Assembly (NCBI RefSeq): GCF_947259345.1
Contig: NZ_CAMYLS010000020.1
Coordinates: forward strand, 62,001 to 126,000
Reading direction: 5' to 3'
From: an uncultured Maricaulis sp.
GTDB lineage: Bacteria; Pseudomonadota; Alphaproteobacteria; Caulobacterales; Maricaulaceae
DNA: 64,000 nucleotides
Below the pieces are notes generated by a model. It searched no databases, was not told the DNA's origin, and saw nothing but the letters and a program-made list of their open reading frames with translations. The position numbers and the translations under genes were made by a program. Positions 8,939-17,900 of this stretch are shown here, in pieces. Positions within the stretch are counted from its first letter, which is position 1. Every line of letters starts with the position of its first letter.

Positions 8939-10420
8939 ATGTCCAACCCCACTCCCAAGAGCATGGCAGCGCCCGGGATTACCCGTTCGAAGGCCGAGGC
9001 GGTCAATGCCGCCGACACGCGTGAGCTCTACAAGAAGCGCGAACCGATCTACCCCAAACTGGCGCACGGCAAGTTCCGCTTCGTCAAATGGGTGATCATG
9101 GCGCTGGCGCTGGGGGTGTATTATCTCGTCCCCTTCCTGCGCTGGGACCGGGGGCCGGGAGCGCCGGACCAGGCGGTCTTGGTCGATTTCGCGCATGGCC
9201 GCTTCTACTTCTTCTTTATCGAGATCTGGCCCCAGGAGATTTATTATGTCACCGGCCTGCTCATCATGGCGGCGCTGGGGCTCTTCCTGGCCAGTGCGCT
9301 GTTTGGCCGGGTCTGGTGCGGCTATGCCTGTCCCCAGACCGTCTGGACCGACTTGTTCATCATGGTCGAGCGCATGTTCGAGGGCGACCGCAATGCGCGG
9401 ATGAAGCTGGATCGCGCGCCCTGGTCGCTGAACAAGGCCTGGCGCAAGACCGGCAAGCATGCGGTCTGGCTGGTCATTGCCTTCGCCACGGGCGGCGCCT
9501 GGATCCTCTATTTTCACGACGCCTGGGACACGCTGGCCAATTTCTTCACCGGCACGGCGGCACCGTCCTCCTACGTCTTTGCCGGCGTGCTGACATTCAC
9601 CACCTATACGCTGGCCGGCACGATGCGGGAGCAGGTCTGCACCTATATGTGTCCGTGGCCGCGCATCCAGGCGGCGATGACGGATCGCGATGCGCTCAAT
9701 GTCACCTACCGGATTGATCGCGGCGAGCCACGGGGGGCCCACAAGAAGAATGACAGCTGGGACAATCGGGGCGATTGCATCGACTGCAAGCAATGCGTCG
9801 CGGTCTGCCCGATGGGGATCGATATCCGCGATGGCGCGCAGCTGGAATGCATCCAGTGTGCGCTTTGCATTGATGCCTGCGACGATATCATGGGCAAGGT
9901 GGGGCGCCCGACCGGTCTGATTACCTACGAGACAGACGATAATATCGACCGCTTCGTGAAGGGCGAGACGCCGCGCTATCCCTTCATTCGGCCCCGCACC
10001 ATGGTCTATGCCGTGTCGCTGGCCATCGTGACGGCCCTGATGCTGGGGGCATTGGTCACTCGGACCCATCTCGAGCTGAACTCCCAGCGCGACCGCAATC
10101 CGAATTATGTCCGGCTGTCCGATGGGGGCGTACGCAATGGCTATACGGTCAATGTCATCAACAAGGCCAATGCGCCGCGTGTGATGGATCTGGCGGTCGA
10201 GGGCGATCCGGCGATCGGCGTGCGAATTCTGGGCGCACCCGATCTCATGCCGGGCCAGATTGAAATCGGACCCGACCGGTCGCAGGATTATGTCGTTTAT
10301 CTGACCTTGCCTGACGATGCGATTGACGGTCCGCGCGAGGAGATCACTTTCGTTGTGACCGACCAGGAAACCGGCGAGACGGCTCGGTCACCGTCCGTGC
10401 TGATTACGGGAGCCGAATAA
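8939..10420 (+). CDS. ccoG: cbb3 oxidase assembly protein CcoG/RdxA (ferredoxin-like copper reductase)
   Basis: A 493-residue membrane protein with about five transmembrane helices and a 4Fe-4S ferredoxin-type domain (CIDCKQCVAVCPMGID and CIQCALCIDACD). An additional cysteine pair occurs in WCGYACPQTVW. CcoG is reported to reduce Cu(II) for delivery to the cbb3 CuB site. A C-terminal Ig-like domain (FixG C-terminal) follows from about residue 380. The gene follows ccoP by 41 bp and overlaps ccoH by one base (TAATG). Confidence 0.93.
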   Translation: MSNPTPKSMAAPGITRSKAEAVNAADTRELYKKREPIYPKLAHGKFRFVKWVIMALALGVYYLVPFLRWDRGPGAPDQAVLVDFAHGRFYFFFIEIWPQEIYYVTGLLIMAALGLFLASALFGRVWCGYACPQTVWTDLFIMVERMFEGDRNARMKLDRAPWSLNKAWRKTGKHAVWLVIAFATGGAWILYFHDAWDTLANFFTGTAAPSSYVFAGVLTFTTYTLAGTMREQVCTYMCPWPRIQAAMTDRDALNVTYRIDRGEPRGAHKKNDSWDNRGDCIDCKQCVAVCPMGIDIRDGAQLECIQCALCIDACDDIMGKVGRPTGLITYETDDNIDRFVKGETPRYPFIRPRTMVYAVSLAIVTALMLGALVTRTHLELNSQRDRNPNYVRLSDGGVRNGYTVNVINKANAPRVMDLAVEGDPAIGVRILGAPDLMPGQIEIGPDRSQDYVVYLTLPDDAIDGPREEITFVVTDQETGETARSPSVLITGAE

Positions 10421-10890
10421 TGCGCAACCCCTTCAACCCGCTGCGCGGCTGGCATGTCCTGATCCTCATCCTGGTCTTTTTCGGGGTCACGATCGGGGTC
10501 AATGCGACCTTCGTCACCCTGGCGCTGCGCACCCATCCGGGCGAGGACGTGCCGCGGTCCTATGTCCAGGGCCTGAACTATAACGAAACCCTGGATCGTC
10601 GGCGCGAGCAGGAAGCCCTCGGCTGGACGGCGCGCGTCAATCTGGTCGAGCGCGATGTCGTTGTGGCGATTGTGGCTGCGGATGGCAATCCGGTCTCCGG
10701 GCTCGATCTTGCCGGGACGCTGATACATCCCGCTGATACCTCGCGCGACTGTCCGCTGGCCTTCGCTGAAGCCCGCCCCGGAGTTTACCGTGTCACCTTG
10801 CCCTGCGAGGGGCAGGGGGATTGGCGCCTGGAAGCGCATAACCGCGAGGGTGCACCGTTCGAGATGGTCAGTGAGTTATGGTTGCCCTAG
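10420..10890 (+). CDS. ccoH: FixH family assembly protein
   Basis: A 156-residue protein with one N-terminal transmembrane helix (about residues 8-32, WHVLILILVFFGVTIGVN) and a periplasmic domain ending in LWLP. The family (FixH/CcoH) is a cbb3 assembly factor that interacts with CcoN. The YVQGLNYNETL motif just after the helix is typical. It overlaps ccoG by one base and ccoI by 13 bp, so translation is probably coupled. Confidence 0.9.
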   Translation: MRNPFNPLRGWHVLILILVFFGVTIGVNATFVTLALRTHPGEDVPRSYVQGLNYNETLDRRREQEALGWTARVNLVERDVVVAIVAADGNPVSGLDLAGTLIHPADTSRDCPLAFAEARPGVYRVTLPCEGQGDWRLEAHNREGAPFEMVSELWLP

Positions 10891-13073
10891 ATGCCACCCA
10901 ATCCGGTCTCGCCGCGTCCGGCGGCGTTGATCCACAAGCCTTTGTCCGCCGCCGCGAGGGGCTTTCCGAGCTCGACCTGATGGTGCGCGGGGCAACCTGC
11001 GCCGGCTGTATTGCGCGGATCGAAGGCGGATTGCGTGAGGATGACCGCGTCGAGCAGGCGCGGCTCAATCTGTCGACCGGGCGTCTGGCACTGGCCTGGC
11101 GCGGCGATCCGGCGCTGGCGGCCGATTATGTCCGCAAGCTTGGCCGACTTGGCTATCCCGCGACGCCCTATGAGCCCGAGCGCGAAGCCGACCCCAATCG
11201 CGAGGAGGAGAAACGCCTCCTGCGCGCCATGGCGGTCGCCGGCTTTGCGATGATGAATGTCATGCTGCTCTCGATCTCGGTCTGGTCCGGCGGGCTGGAG
11301 ATGAGCGAGACCATGCAGGCCCTCATGCACCGGATTTCGGCGCTGATCGTGCTGCCGGCTGCCGCCTTTGCCGGCCAGCCCTTCTTCCGCTCGGCGCTGC
11401 GGGCCCTGCGGGTCGGCCACGTCAATATGGATGTCCCGATCTCGCTGGCGGTTTTTCTGGCCTGCGGACTGTCCGTCTGGGAGACCTTCATCGGCCACGG
11501 CCAGACCTATTACGACGCCGCGGTGATGTTGCTCTTCTTCCTGCTCATTGGCCGCTTTCTCGACATGCGTCTTCGGGCCCGGGCCGGAGAGGCCGCGCGT
11601 GGTCTGGCGGCGATGCAGGCGGCGACGGCCAACCTGCTCGAAGCGGACGGCCGCATCCGGGCCATCCCCGCGAGGGATGTGAAGGCCGGCGATCATCTGG
11701 TTCTCGCGGCCGGTGACCGGGTGCCGGTCGATGCGCGTATCCTGGAAGGCGAGGGGGCGCTGGACGGGTCACTGGTTACCGGTGAGACCGCGCCGGTCAC
11801 GGCCAAGCCCGGTCTGGATGTCTGGTCCGGCATGCTCAATCTGGATGGCAAGCTGGTCCTGGAAGCGCGCGCCGATCGCGACAATTCCCTGCTCGCGGAG
11901 ATCACACGCCTCGTGGAAGCCGGCGAGCAGGCCCGTTCGCGCTATGTCCGTCTGGCGGACCGTGCGGCGCGCCTGTATGTGCCGGTCGTGCACGGCCTGG
12001 CCGCGCTGACCGTGGTTGGCTGGTTGCTGATCGGCGGCGAGGTGCGTCCGGCCATCATCAATGCCATTGCGGTTTTGATCATCACCTGCCCCTGTGCGCT
12101 GGGGCTGGCGGTTCCGGCGGTGCAGGTCGTGGCCTCCGGCCGCCTCTATCGTGAGGGCGTGCTGGTCAAATCCGGTGACGCGCTGGAACGCCTGGCCGGG
12201 GCTGACACGATCGTTTTCGACAAGACCGGCACGCTGACCGAAGGCCGACCGCGTCTCGTCGATGCGGACGGGGTGCCGGACGGCGCTCTGGAGATGGCGG
12301 CGCGGCTGGCTCGCACTAGTCGCCATCCTCTCTCGCGCGCGATCGCCGATGCGGCGGGGATGGGTGAGGCCGCGGCCGATGTGAAGGAAATCCCCGGCGG
12401 CGGGCTGGAAGCCATGGTCGCAGGGCAGCGTGTGCGTTTCGGTGCGGCCCGTTGGCTTGGAATTGATGCGGCCAGCGATCCGCATACCGAGGCCTGGCTT
12501 GTCGTCGGCAATGACGCGCCGGTCCGCTTCTGTTTCGAGGATCGGCTGCGTGAGGATGCGGCCGAGGTCATCGCAGCCCTCAAGGCGCGTGGATGCCAGC
12601 TTCACTTGCTGTCCGGCGACCGGGCCGGTCCGGTCGAAGCGGTAGCGGCGACGCTCGGCATCACCGATTGGCAGGCCGAGATGCAGCCGCAGGACAAGAT
12701 TGCCCGCCTGGAAGCCCTCAAGGAAGCGGGCGGCACGGTTGCCATGGTGGGTGACGGCATCAATGACGCGCCGGCCCTGGCCGCCGCCCATGTCTCCATC
12801 TCTCTGGCCTCGGCCGCGGAAGTGTCTCAGGCTGCGGCCGATTTCGTGCTGCAAGGCGATCGCCTCGCGGCGAGTGTGGTGGCGATGGATGTCTCGCGCG
12901 GCGCCAAGCGGCGCGTGCTTGAGAATTTCGGCCTGGCCGCCGCCTATAACGCGATTGCCGTACCCATGGCCGTGGCCGGACTGGTCACCCCGCTGATCGC
13001 GGCGATTGCCATGTCGGCCTCGTCTGTCCTGGTCACGCTCAATGCGCTGCGTCTGGCGCGGGGAGGTCGCTGA
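10878..13073 (+). CDS. ccoI: copper-translocating P-type ATPase for cbb3 assembly (CcoI/FixI)
   Basis: A 731-residue P1B-type ATPase. It has an N-terminal heavy-metal-associated domain with CAGC at residues 41-44, the intramembrane metal site CPC in ITCPCALGLAVP (about residue 403), the phosphorylation motif DKTGTLTEG (about 447), and GDGINDAPALAAA in the hinge region. CcoI exports copper for CuB insertion during cbb3 biogenesis and is distinguished from CopA mainly by its operon. The start overlaps the ccoH end by 13 bp, and its stop overlaps ccoS (TGATG). Confidence 0.93.
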   Translation: MVALDATQSGLAASGGVDPQAFVRRREGLSELDLMVRGATCAGCIARIEGGLREDDRVEQARLNLSTGRLALAWRGDPALAADYVRKLGRLGYPATPYEPEREADPNREEEKRLLRAMAVAGFAMMNVMLLSISVWSGGLEMSETMQALMHRISALIVLPAAAFAGQPFFRSALRALRVGHVNMDVPISLAVFLACGLSVWETFIGHGQTYYDAAVMLLFFLLIGRFLDMRLRARAGEAARGLAAMQAATANLLEADGRIRAIPARDVKAGDHLVLAAGDRVPVDARILEGEGALDGSLVTGETAPVTAKPGLDVWSGMLNLDGKLVLEARADRDNSLLAEITRLVEAGEQARSRYVRLADRAARLYVPVVHGLAALTVVGWLLIGGEVRPAIINAIAVLIITCPCALGLAVPAVQVVASGRLYREGVLVKSGDALERLAGADTIVFDKTGTLTEGRPRLVDADGVPDGALEMAARLARTSRHPLSRAIADAAGMGEAAADVKEIPGGGLEAMVAGQRVRFGAARWLGIDAASDPHTEAWLVVGNDAPVRFCFEDRLREDAAEVIAALKARGCQLHLLSGDRAGPVEAVAATLGITDWQAEMQPQDKIARLEALKEAGGTVAMVGDGINDAPALAAAHVSISLASAAEVSQAAADFVLQGDRLAASVVAMDVSRGAKRRVLENFGLAAAYNAIAVPMAVAGLVTPLIAAIAMSASSVLVTLNALRLARGGR

Positions 13074-13249
13074 TGTCGGTCCTTATCTGGCTCATACCTG
13101 TCGCCATCACCATGGGCGCACTCGGTCTGGCCGGTTTCCTGTGGAGCCTGCGAAGCGGACAGTTCGATGACATGGATGGCGCCGCTCATCGCATCCTGAT
13201 GGATGATGATGAACCGCTTCCGGGTAAGGACACGAAGTCTGACGATTGA
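13073..13249 (+). CDS. ccoS: cbb3-type oxidase assembly protein CcoS
   Basis: A 58-codon gene that directly follows ccoI (the ccoI TGA and this ATG share a base). The product begins MSVLIWLIPVAITMGALGLA, a single transmembrane helix, followed by FLWSLRSGQFDDMDGAAHRI, which carries the CcoS hallmark of SGQFDDMDG with the GA.RIL segment. CcoS is needed for heme or cofactor maturation of the cbb3 oxidase. It completes ccoGHIS; the short length explains why it is easily overlooked. Confidence 0.92.
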   Translation: MSVLIWLIPVAITMGALGLAGFLWSLRSGQFDDMDGAAHRILMDDDEPLPGKDTKSDD

Positions 13250-13267
13250 GCCGGTCGGGCCGACAGG

Positions 13268-14020
13268 TCAGGCTTCATCCTTGGGCATGAAGTCGCGATA
13301 GGCGTGCCAGCTGGCCAGCGCGATCCAGGGGAAGGCGACAGCCAGGCCTATTCCGAAGGCGGCGATTCCGGCGCCGATGATGAAGGCGATCAGCCAGGCC
13401 CAGGTGACCATGACGAAGGGCTGTTTCAGGACGGCGTTGAAGCTGGTCGCCAGCGCGGTGATGGCATCGACATCACGATCCACCAGCAGCGGGAAGGCGA
13501 TCACCGAGATCGCGAAGGAAAGCGTGGCGAGCACGCCACCAAAAACGGTTCCGACAGCCAGCAGCGTCAGCCCGGAACCATCGGTCAACAGGAAGTTGAG
13601 AAAGGCGCTCGGTTCAAGCGGCGCAAAGGGGGCGAGCACGACCAGCAGAATCTGTGCGACCCGCATCCAGATCATCAAAAGCAGGCCAAGCAGGATGCTT
13701 AGAAAGCCGATCTGGGCAATGCGCTGGGGAAAGCGCGAGATGATCACCCGAAAGCGGGGCGTCTCGCCTTTCTCGAAGGCGCGGCTGACCTGGTAGATGC
13801 CGACGGCCAGCGCCGGTCCGACGAGGGCGAATCCGCTCAGCGCCACCGGGATGGTCGAGCTCATGCCGACCGCCATCAGGCCGACGATCACCAAGGCGCC
13901 CAACGCCACAAAGATTCCGCCATAAGCGAGGCAGACACGCGGCGCCATCCGGAAATCATTCCATCCGGCACGCAGCCATTGCCAGGGCGCATCGCGCCTG
14001 ACCGTTCGAAGTGGCATCAT
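13268..14020 (-). CDS. DUF2189 family membrane protein
   Basis: A 250-residue integral membrane protein with about five to six hydrophobic segments, matching DUF2189; function unknown. The N-terminal DAPWQWLRAGWNDFRMAP motif, with the conserved W-L-x-x-G-W-x-D, is typical. I start at the ATG at 14020 (a second ATG follows at 14017), preceded on the minus strand by GGAGAG. It is encoded antisense between ccoS and a TauE/SafE-like gene that often accompanies cco clusters. Its start is 129 bp from that gene, so they are divergent. Confidence 0.8.
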   Translation of the reverse strand: MMPLRTVRRDAPWQWLRAGWNDFRMAPRVCLAYGGIFVALGALVIVGLMAVGMSSTIPVALSGFALVGPALAVGIYQVSRAFEKGETPRFRVIISRFPQRIAQIGFLSILLGLLLMIWMRVAQILLVVLAPFAPLEPSAFLNFLLTDGSGLTLLAVGTVFGGVLATLSFAISVIAFPLLVDRDVDAITALATSFNAVLKQPFVMVTWAWLIAFIIGAGIAAFGIGLAVAFPWIALASWHAYRDFMPKDEA

Positions 14021-14149
14021 CTTGCTCTCCCCCAAGCATCTTAGCGGTCCGATTGAATTCGGCTTTGCGTCATTACGCCACACTTTTTCTATGGCTTTCC
14101 AGCCTTTCCCACAGTGGTCCATGTGGGCGGGTCGTGGCAAGGAGGAGGC

Positions 14150-14863
14150 ATGACCGCAAACTTGCTTTCCCAGTTGAGTTTTGCTGGCGGAATGCTCGCC
14201 GGCCTCGCCTCCAGCCTGCACTGCGTTGGCATGTGTGGCGGCCTCGCTGCCAGCCTGACGCTCACCCTGTCGCCGGAGGCCGGGCCGATGGCGCGGGCCC
14301 GCACCCTGATGCTGGCGCAGGCGGGGCGTATCCTCGCCTATGTGATTGCCGGCACAGTGCTCGCCGCGCTTGGGTCGCAATTCTATTTCGGCTTTGATCG
14401 CTCGGTGGCCCATGTCGTCCTGCGCTGGGCCGGAGCGCTGGTCCTGGTCTATATCGGCCTGTCGGTGATCGGCTGGGCGCCATCCCTGGCCGGCCTGGAC
14501 CGGCTTGGGCGCAGCGTACAGGCGCTTGTTCATCGGCGGTTTGGAACGGGCTTCAGCGCCGCGACCCCCTTGCTTGCGGGTCTGGTATGGGGGCTATTGC
14601 CCTGCGGAATGGTCTATGCCGCGCTCTTCTACGCCTTGTTGTCGGCCGACCCGGTGTCCGGCGGCCTGATCATGCTGGGCTTCGGCCTTGGAACCCTTCC
14701 AGCGGTGACCGCAGCCGCTTTTGGTGTTTCGCGTTTCGTCGATTTCGCCCGGTCGCCGCGTAGCCGCCTGCTGATCGGCCTGGTGATCATCGCGCTCGGA
14801 TTCGCATCGGCGGCTCTGCCCTGGCGCGCCATTGCGGCCTTCTGCGGCATTCCCCTCGACTGA
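14150..14863 (+). CDS. TauE/SafE-like (DsbD_2) membrane transporter, cco-associated
   Basis: A 237-residue protein with about six transmembrane helices. The N-terminal SLHCVGMCGGLAAS motif is the hallmark of the DsbD_2/'sulfite exporter TauE/SafE-like' group, often encoded just after ccoS and implicated in copper handling for cbb3 maturation. A second cysteine motif LPCGMVYAAL lies in the second half. The ATG at 14150 is preceded by GGAGGAGG (14141-14148). The direct substrate is not shown; association with copper or heme maturation is inferred from context. Confidence 0.85.
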   Translation: MTANLLSQLSFAGGMLAGLASSLHCVGMCGGLAASLTLTLSPEAGPMARARTLMLAQAGRILAYVIAGTVLAALGSQFYFGFDRSVAHVVLRWAGALVLVYIGLSVIGWAPSLAGLDRLGRSVQALVHRRFGTGFSAATPLLAGLVWGLLPCGMVYAALFYALLSADPVSGGLIMLGFGLGTLPAVTAAAFGVSRFVDFARSPRSRLLIGLVIIALGFASAALPWRAIAAFCGIPLD

Positions 14864-14988
14864 GCGCAGCGGCGGATTGCTGTCAGCCGGTCGGGAATGG
14901 GCCAGAAACCCTAATGTTTCGGTTGCTTTATGGGTGCGTTCTGCCCCGCCTTGTCGTAAGGTCCGGCGGTGTCGACAGGGGAGAGGGC

Positions 14989-17900
14989 ATGATGGCGAAA
15001 TGGTCTGCAAAATGGCTGGCGGGCGCTTTGGCGTTGGCTGTAACAGCCTGTTCAGGTGGCTCCCCGGACGAGGCGGCCGGACCGGAGTTGGCCAGTCGCG
15101 AAGCTGAGGCGCCGCGCGCCGAGGCAGAAACGCCCAGCCGGTTCGCTTTCCTGCGCTATTCTGTCGAGGTCGACGGGGATGCGCCCCGCCTGTGTCTGGG
15201 TTTCACGCAGCCGCTCGATCCGGCGGCTGATTACTCGCCTTATGTCGCGGTCTCCCCGGACCGTCCGATCGCGCTCGATGCCGACGGTCAGACCCTCTGC
15301 GTCGGCGGCCTTGGATTCGGTGAGGACCAGACGCTGACCTTGCGCGCCGGCCTGCCCGCCGCCAATGGCGATGGATTGCTGGTGGATGAGAACGTGATCG
15401 TCGATTTCGGCGACCGGCCGGCCTATGTCGGCATTGCCGGTGACGGTGTCATCCTGCCGCGTCTTGATGCCGATGGTCTCGCGATCGAGACCGTCAATGT
15501 CGACAGCGTTGACGTCACCTTGCGCCGGATCAATGACCGGGCCCTGGCCTTCCGATCGATCACATCCGGCGCCAACATCGCCGCCGGTGATTATTACTGG
15601 TCTGGCCAGGACGAGGATCCCGATGCTGTCGGCGAGATCATCTGGCGCGGCGAGATGGACACGGGCGGCCTGCTCAACACGCCGGTCACCACGGTCTTCC
15701 CGCTGGCCGAGACCATCGGCACGCTGACCCCCGGCGCCTATCACATCACGGTGGTCGACGCGGCCGAGGCGGATAATGATGCCCGCCAGCCCGCCCGCGC
15801 CAATCGCTGGCTCGTTATCACCGATCTCGCCCTGACGGCCTACCGCGGCGCCGATGGCGTCGATTTCATGGTGCGCTCGCTGCAAACCGCGCGACCGGTC
15901 GAGGGTGTGCGTGTGGAGCTGATCGCGCGTTCCAATGAAGTGCTTGCCTCGGTCGTCACCGATGCCAGCGGCCGGGCGCGCTTCGACGGCCCGCTGACGC
16001 GCGGCGAGGGCGCCATGGCGCCGCGCCTGCTGACGGCCTACGGGCCGGACAATGATTTCGCCGTGCTCGATTTCCAGCGCAATCCGGTCGATCTTTCCGG
16101 CCTCGACACAGCCGGGCGCCAGCGTCCGGACGGGGCGGATGGCTATCTCTATCTCGACCGCGGCATTTATCGGCCCGGTGAGACGGTCCATATCTCCGCC
16201 CTGGTGCGTGATATCGAGGCGCGGGCCATCAGTGACCGTCCGGTCGAGCTCACGGTCTTCGGGCCCAATGGCATTGAATCCGCGAATGTGCGTTTTCCGA
16301 ATGCGGCCGCTGCCGGTGGCGTCAGCTGGAGCTGGGACGTGCCGCGAACCGCAGCCCGCGGTGAATGGCGGATTGTCGCCGAGATGGATGGCTATGGCCG
16401 GGTCGGTCAGGTCCGTTTCTCGGTCGAGGATTTCGTGCCGCAACGCGTCGGCCTGGAGCTGGATGCGGATGACGAAACGCCGGTCCGTGCCGGTGAGACC
16501 CGCGATATCAATGCGCGGGTTCGCTTCCTCTATGGTGCGCCCGGTGCCGGTCTCGTGGTGGAGGGCCGCGTGCGGGTCGAAACCGACCCCGCGCCTTTCC
16601 CCGACCAAGCCGATTTCCGCTTTGGCCGTCCCGACGAGCCCTTCCGTGAATTCACTCGCGACCTTGCCGACACGGTCGCCGATGGCGCCGGACGCGCAGT
16701 CCAGACGATTGATCTGGGCGATGCCGGCAGCGATGCCAGCCAGCCTTTGCGTCTGCGCGCCGTGATCTCGGCCATCGAACCGGGCGGACGCCCCGTCGCC
16801 GATGATGTGCGCATTCCCTATCGTCCGGCTGACCTCTATCTCGGCCTGCGCCCGCAATTTGACGGGCGGGCCCAGCGCAATAGCGAGACGGCCATCGACG
16901 TGGTCGCGCTTGGCGCAGACGGTGCCGCGCTCGAGACGTCGCTGGACTGGCAACTGGTGCGGATTGATTGGAATTACGACTGGTATCGCGTCGATAATGG
17001 CCGTTGGCAGTGGCGCCGCACGCGTGAGGTCGTTCCGATTGAACAGGGCGTGATTTCCACCGGCGCTGACGGCCTGGCCGAGATCGGCATCCGTGCGCTC
17101 GACTGGGGCAGTTACCGCCTCGTGGTCGAGGCGGTCGACGCCGATCAGAGCGCGTCTACCGACTTCTGGGTCGGCTGGGGTGCCAATGCCGAAGAGGGCA
17201 GCGAGGCGCCGGACCGGATTGCCCTGTCCATCCCCGACGAACCGACTGCGGTCGGCGACACGGTCACGCTGAGCCTGCTGCCGCCCTATGCCGGTGAGGC
17301 CGAAATCGTGATCGCCAGTGACCGGGTCATCGAGACGCGCTCCCTGACCATTCCGGAAAGTGGTACGGAAATCAGTTTCCGGGTCAGCGAGGAATGGGGC
17401 GCCGGGGCCTATGCCATGGTCTCCCTCTTCACGCCGCGCCATCCGGTCGACCAACCGGCCCCGCGCCGCGCTGTCGGGGTCGCCTATCTCCCGGTGGATA
17501 CCGGTGAACGCACGTTCGATATCGCGCTGGATGCGCCGGAACGGATCGAGCCGCGCCAGAGTTTTGATCTCGGCGTGGCCCTCGAAGGACCGCTGCGCGG
17601 CGGCGCCTGGGTGACCGTCGCGGCAGTGGATGAGGGCATCCTCGCCCTGACCCGTTTTGCCTCACCCGATCCGGTGGACTGGTTCTTTGGCCAGTCGGCG
17701 CTCGATGTGGATCTGTACGATGATTACGGACGCCTGCTCGACCCGAACCAGGGCGCGGCGGCAGCCGTTCGCTCGGGTGGTGACCAGATCGGCGGTGCCG
17801 GTTTGACTGTGGTGCCGACGCAGACTGTGGCATTGTTCAGCGGCCCGGTCGAAGTGGACCGCAATGGCCGCGCCACGATCGCGCTGGAAATTCCCGACTT

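Noticed and set aside
15052-17454. 800-codon open frame on the minus strand inside the alpha-2-macroglobulin gene
   Set aside because: It is antisense to a well supported gene, shows no family features and is typical of high-GC shadow frames.
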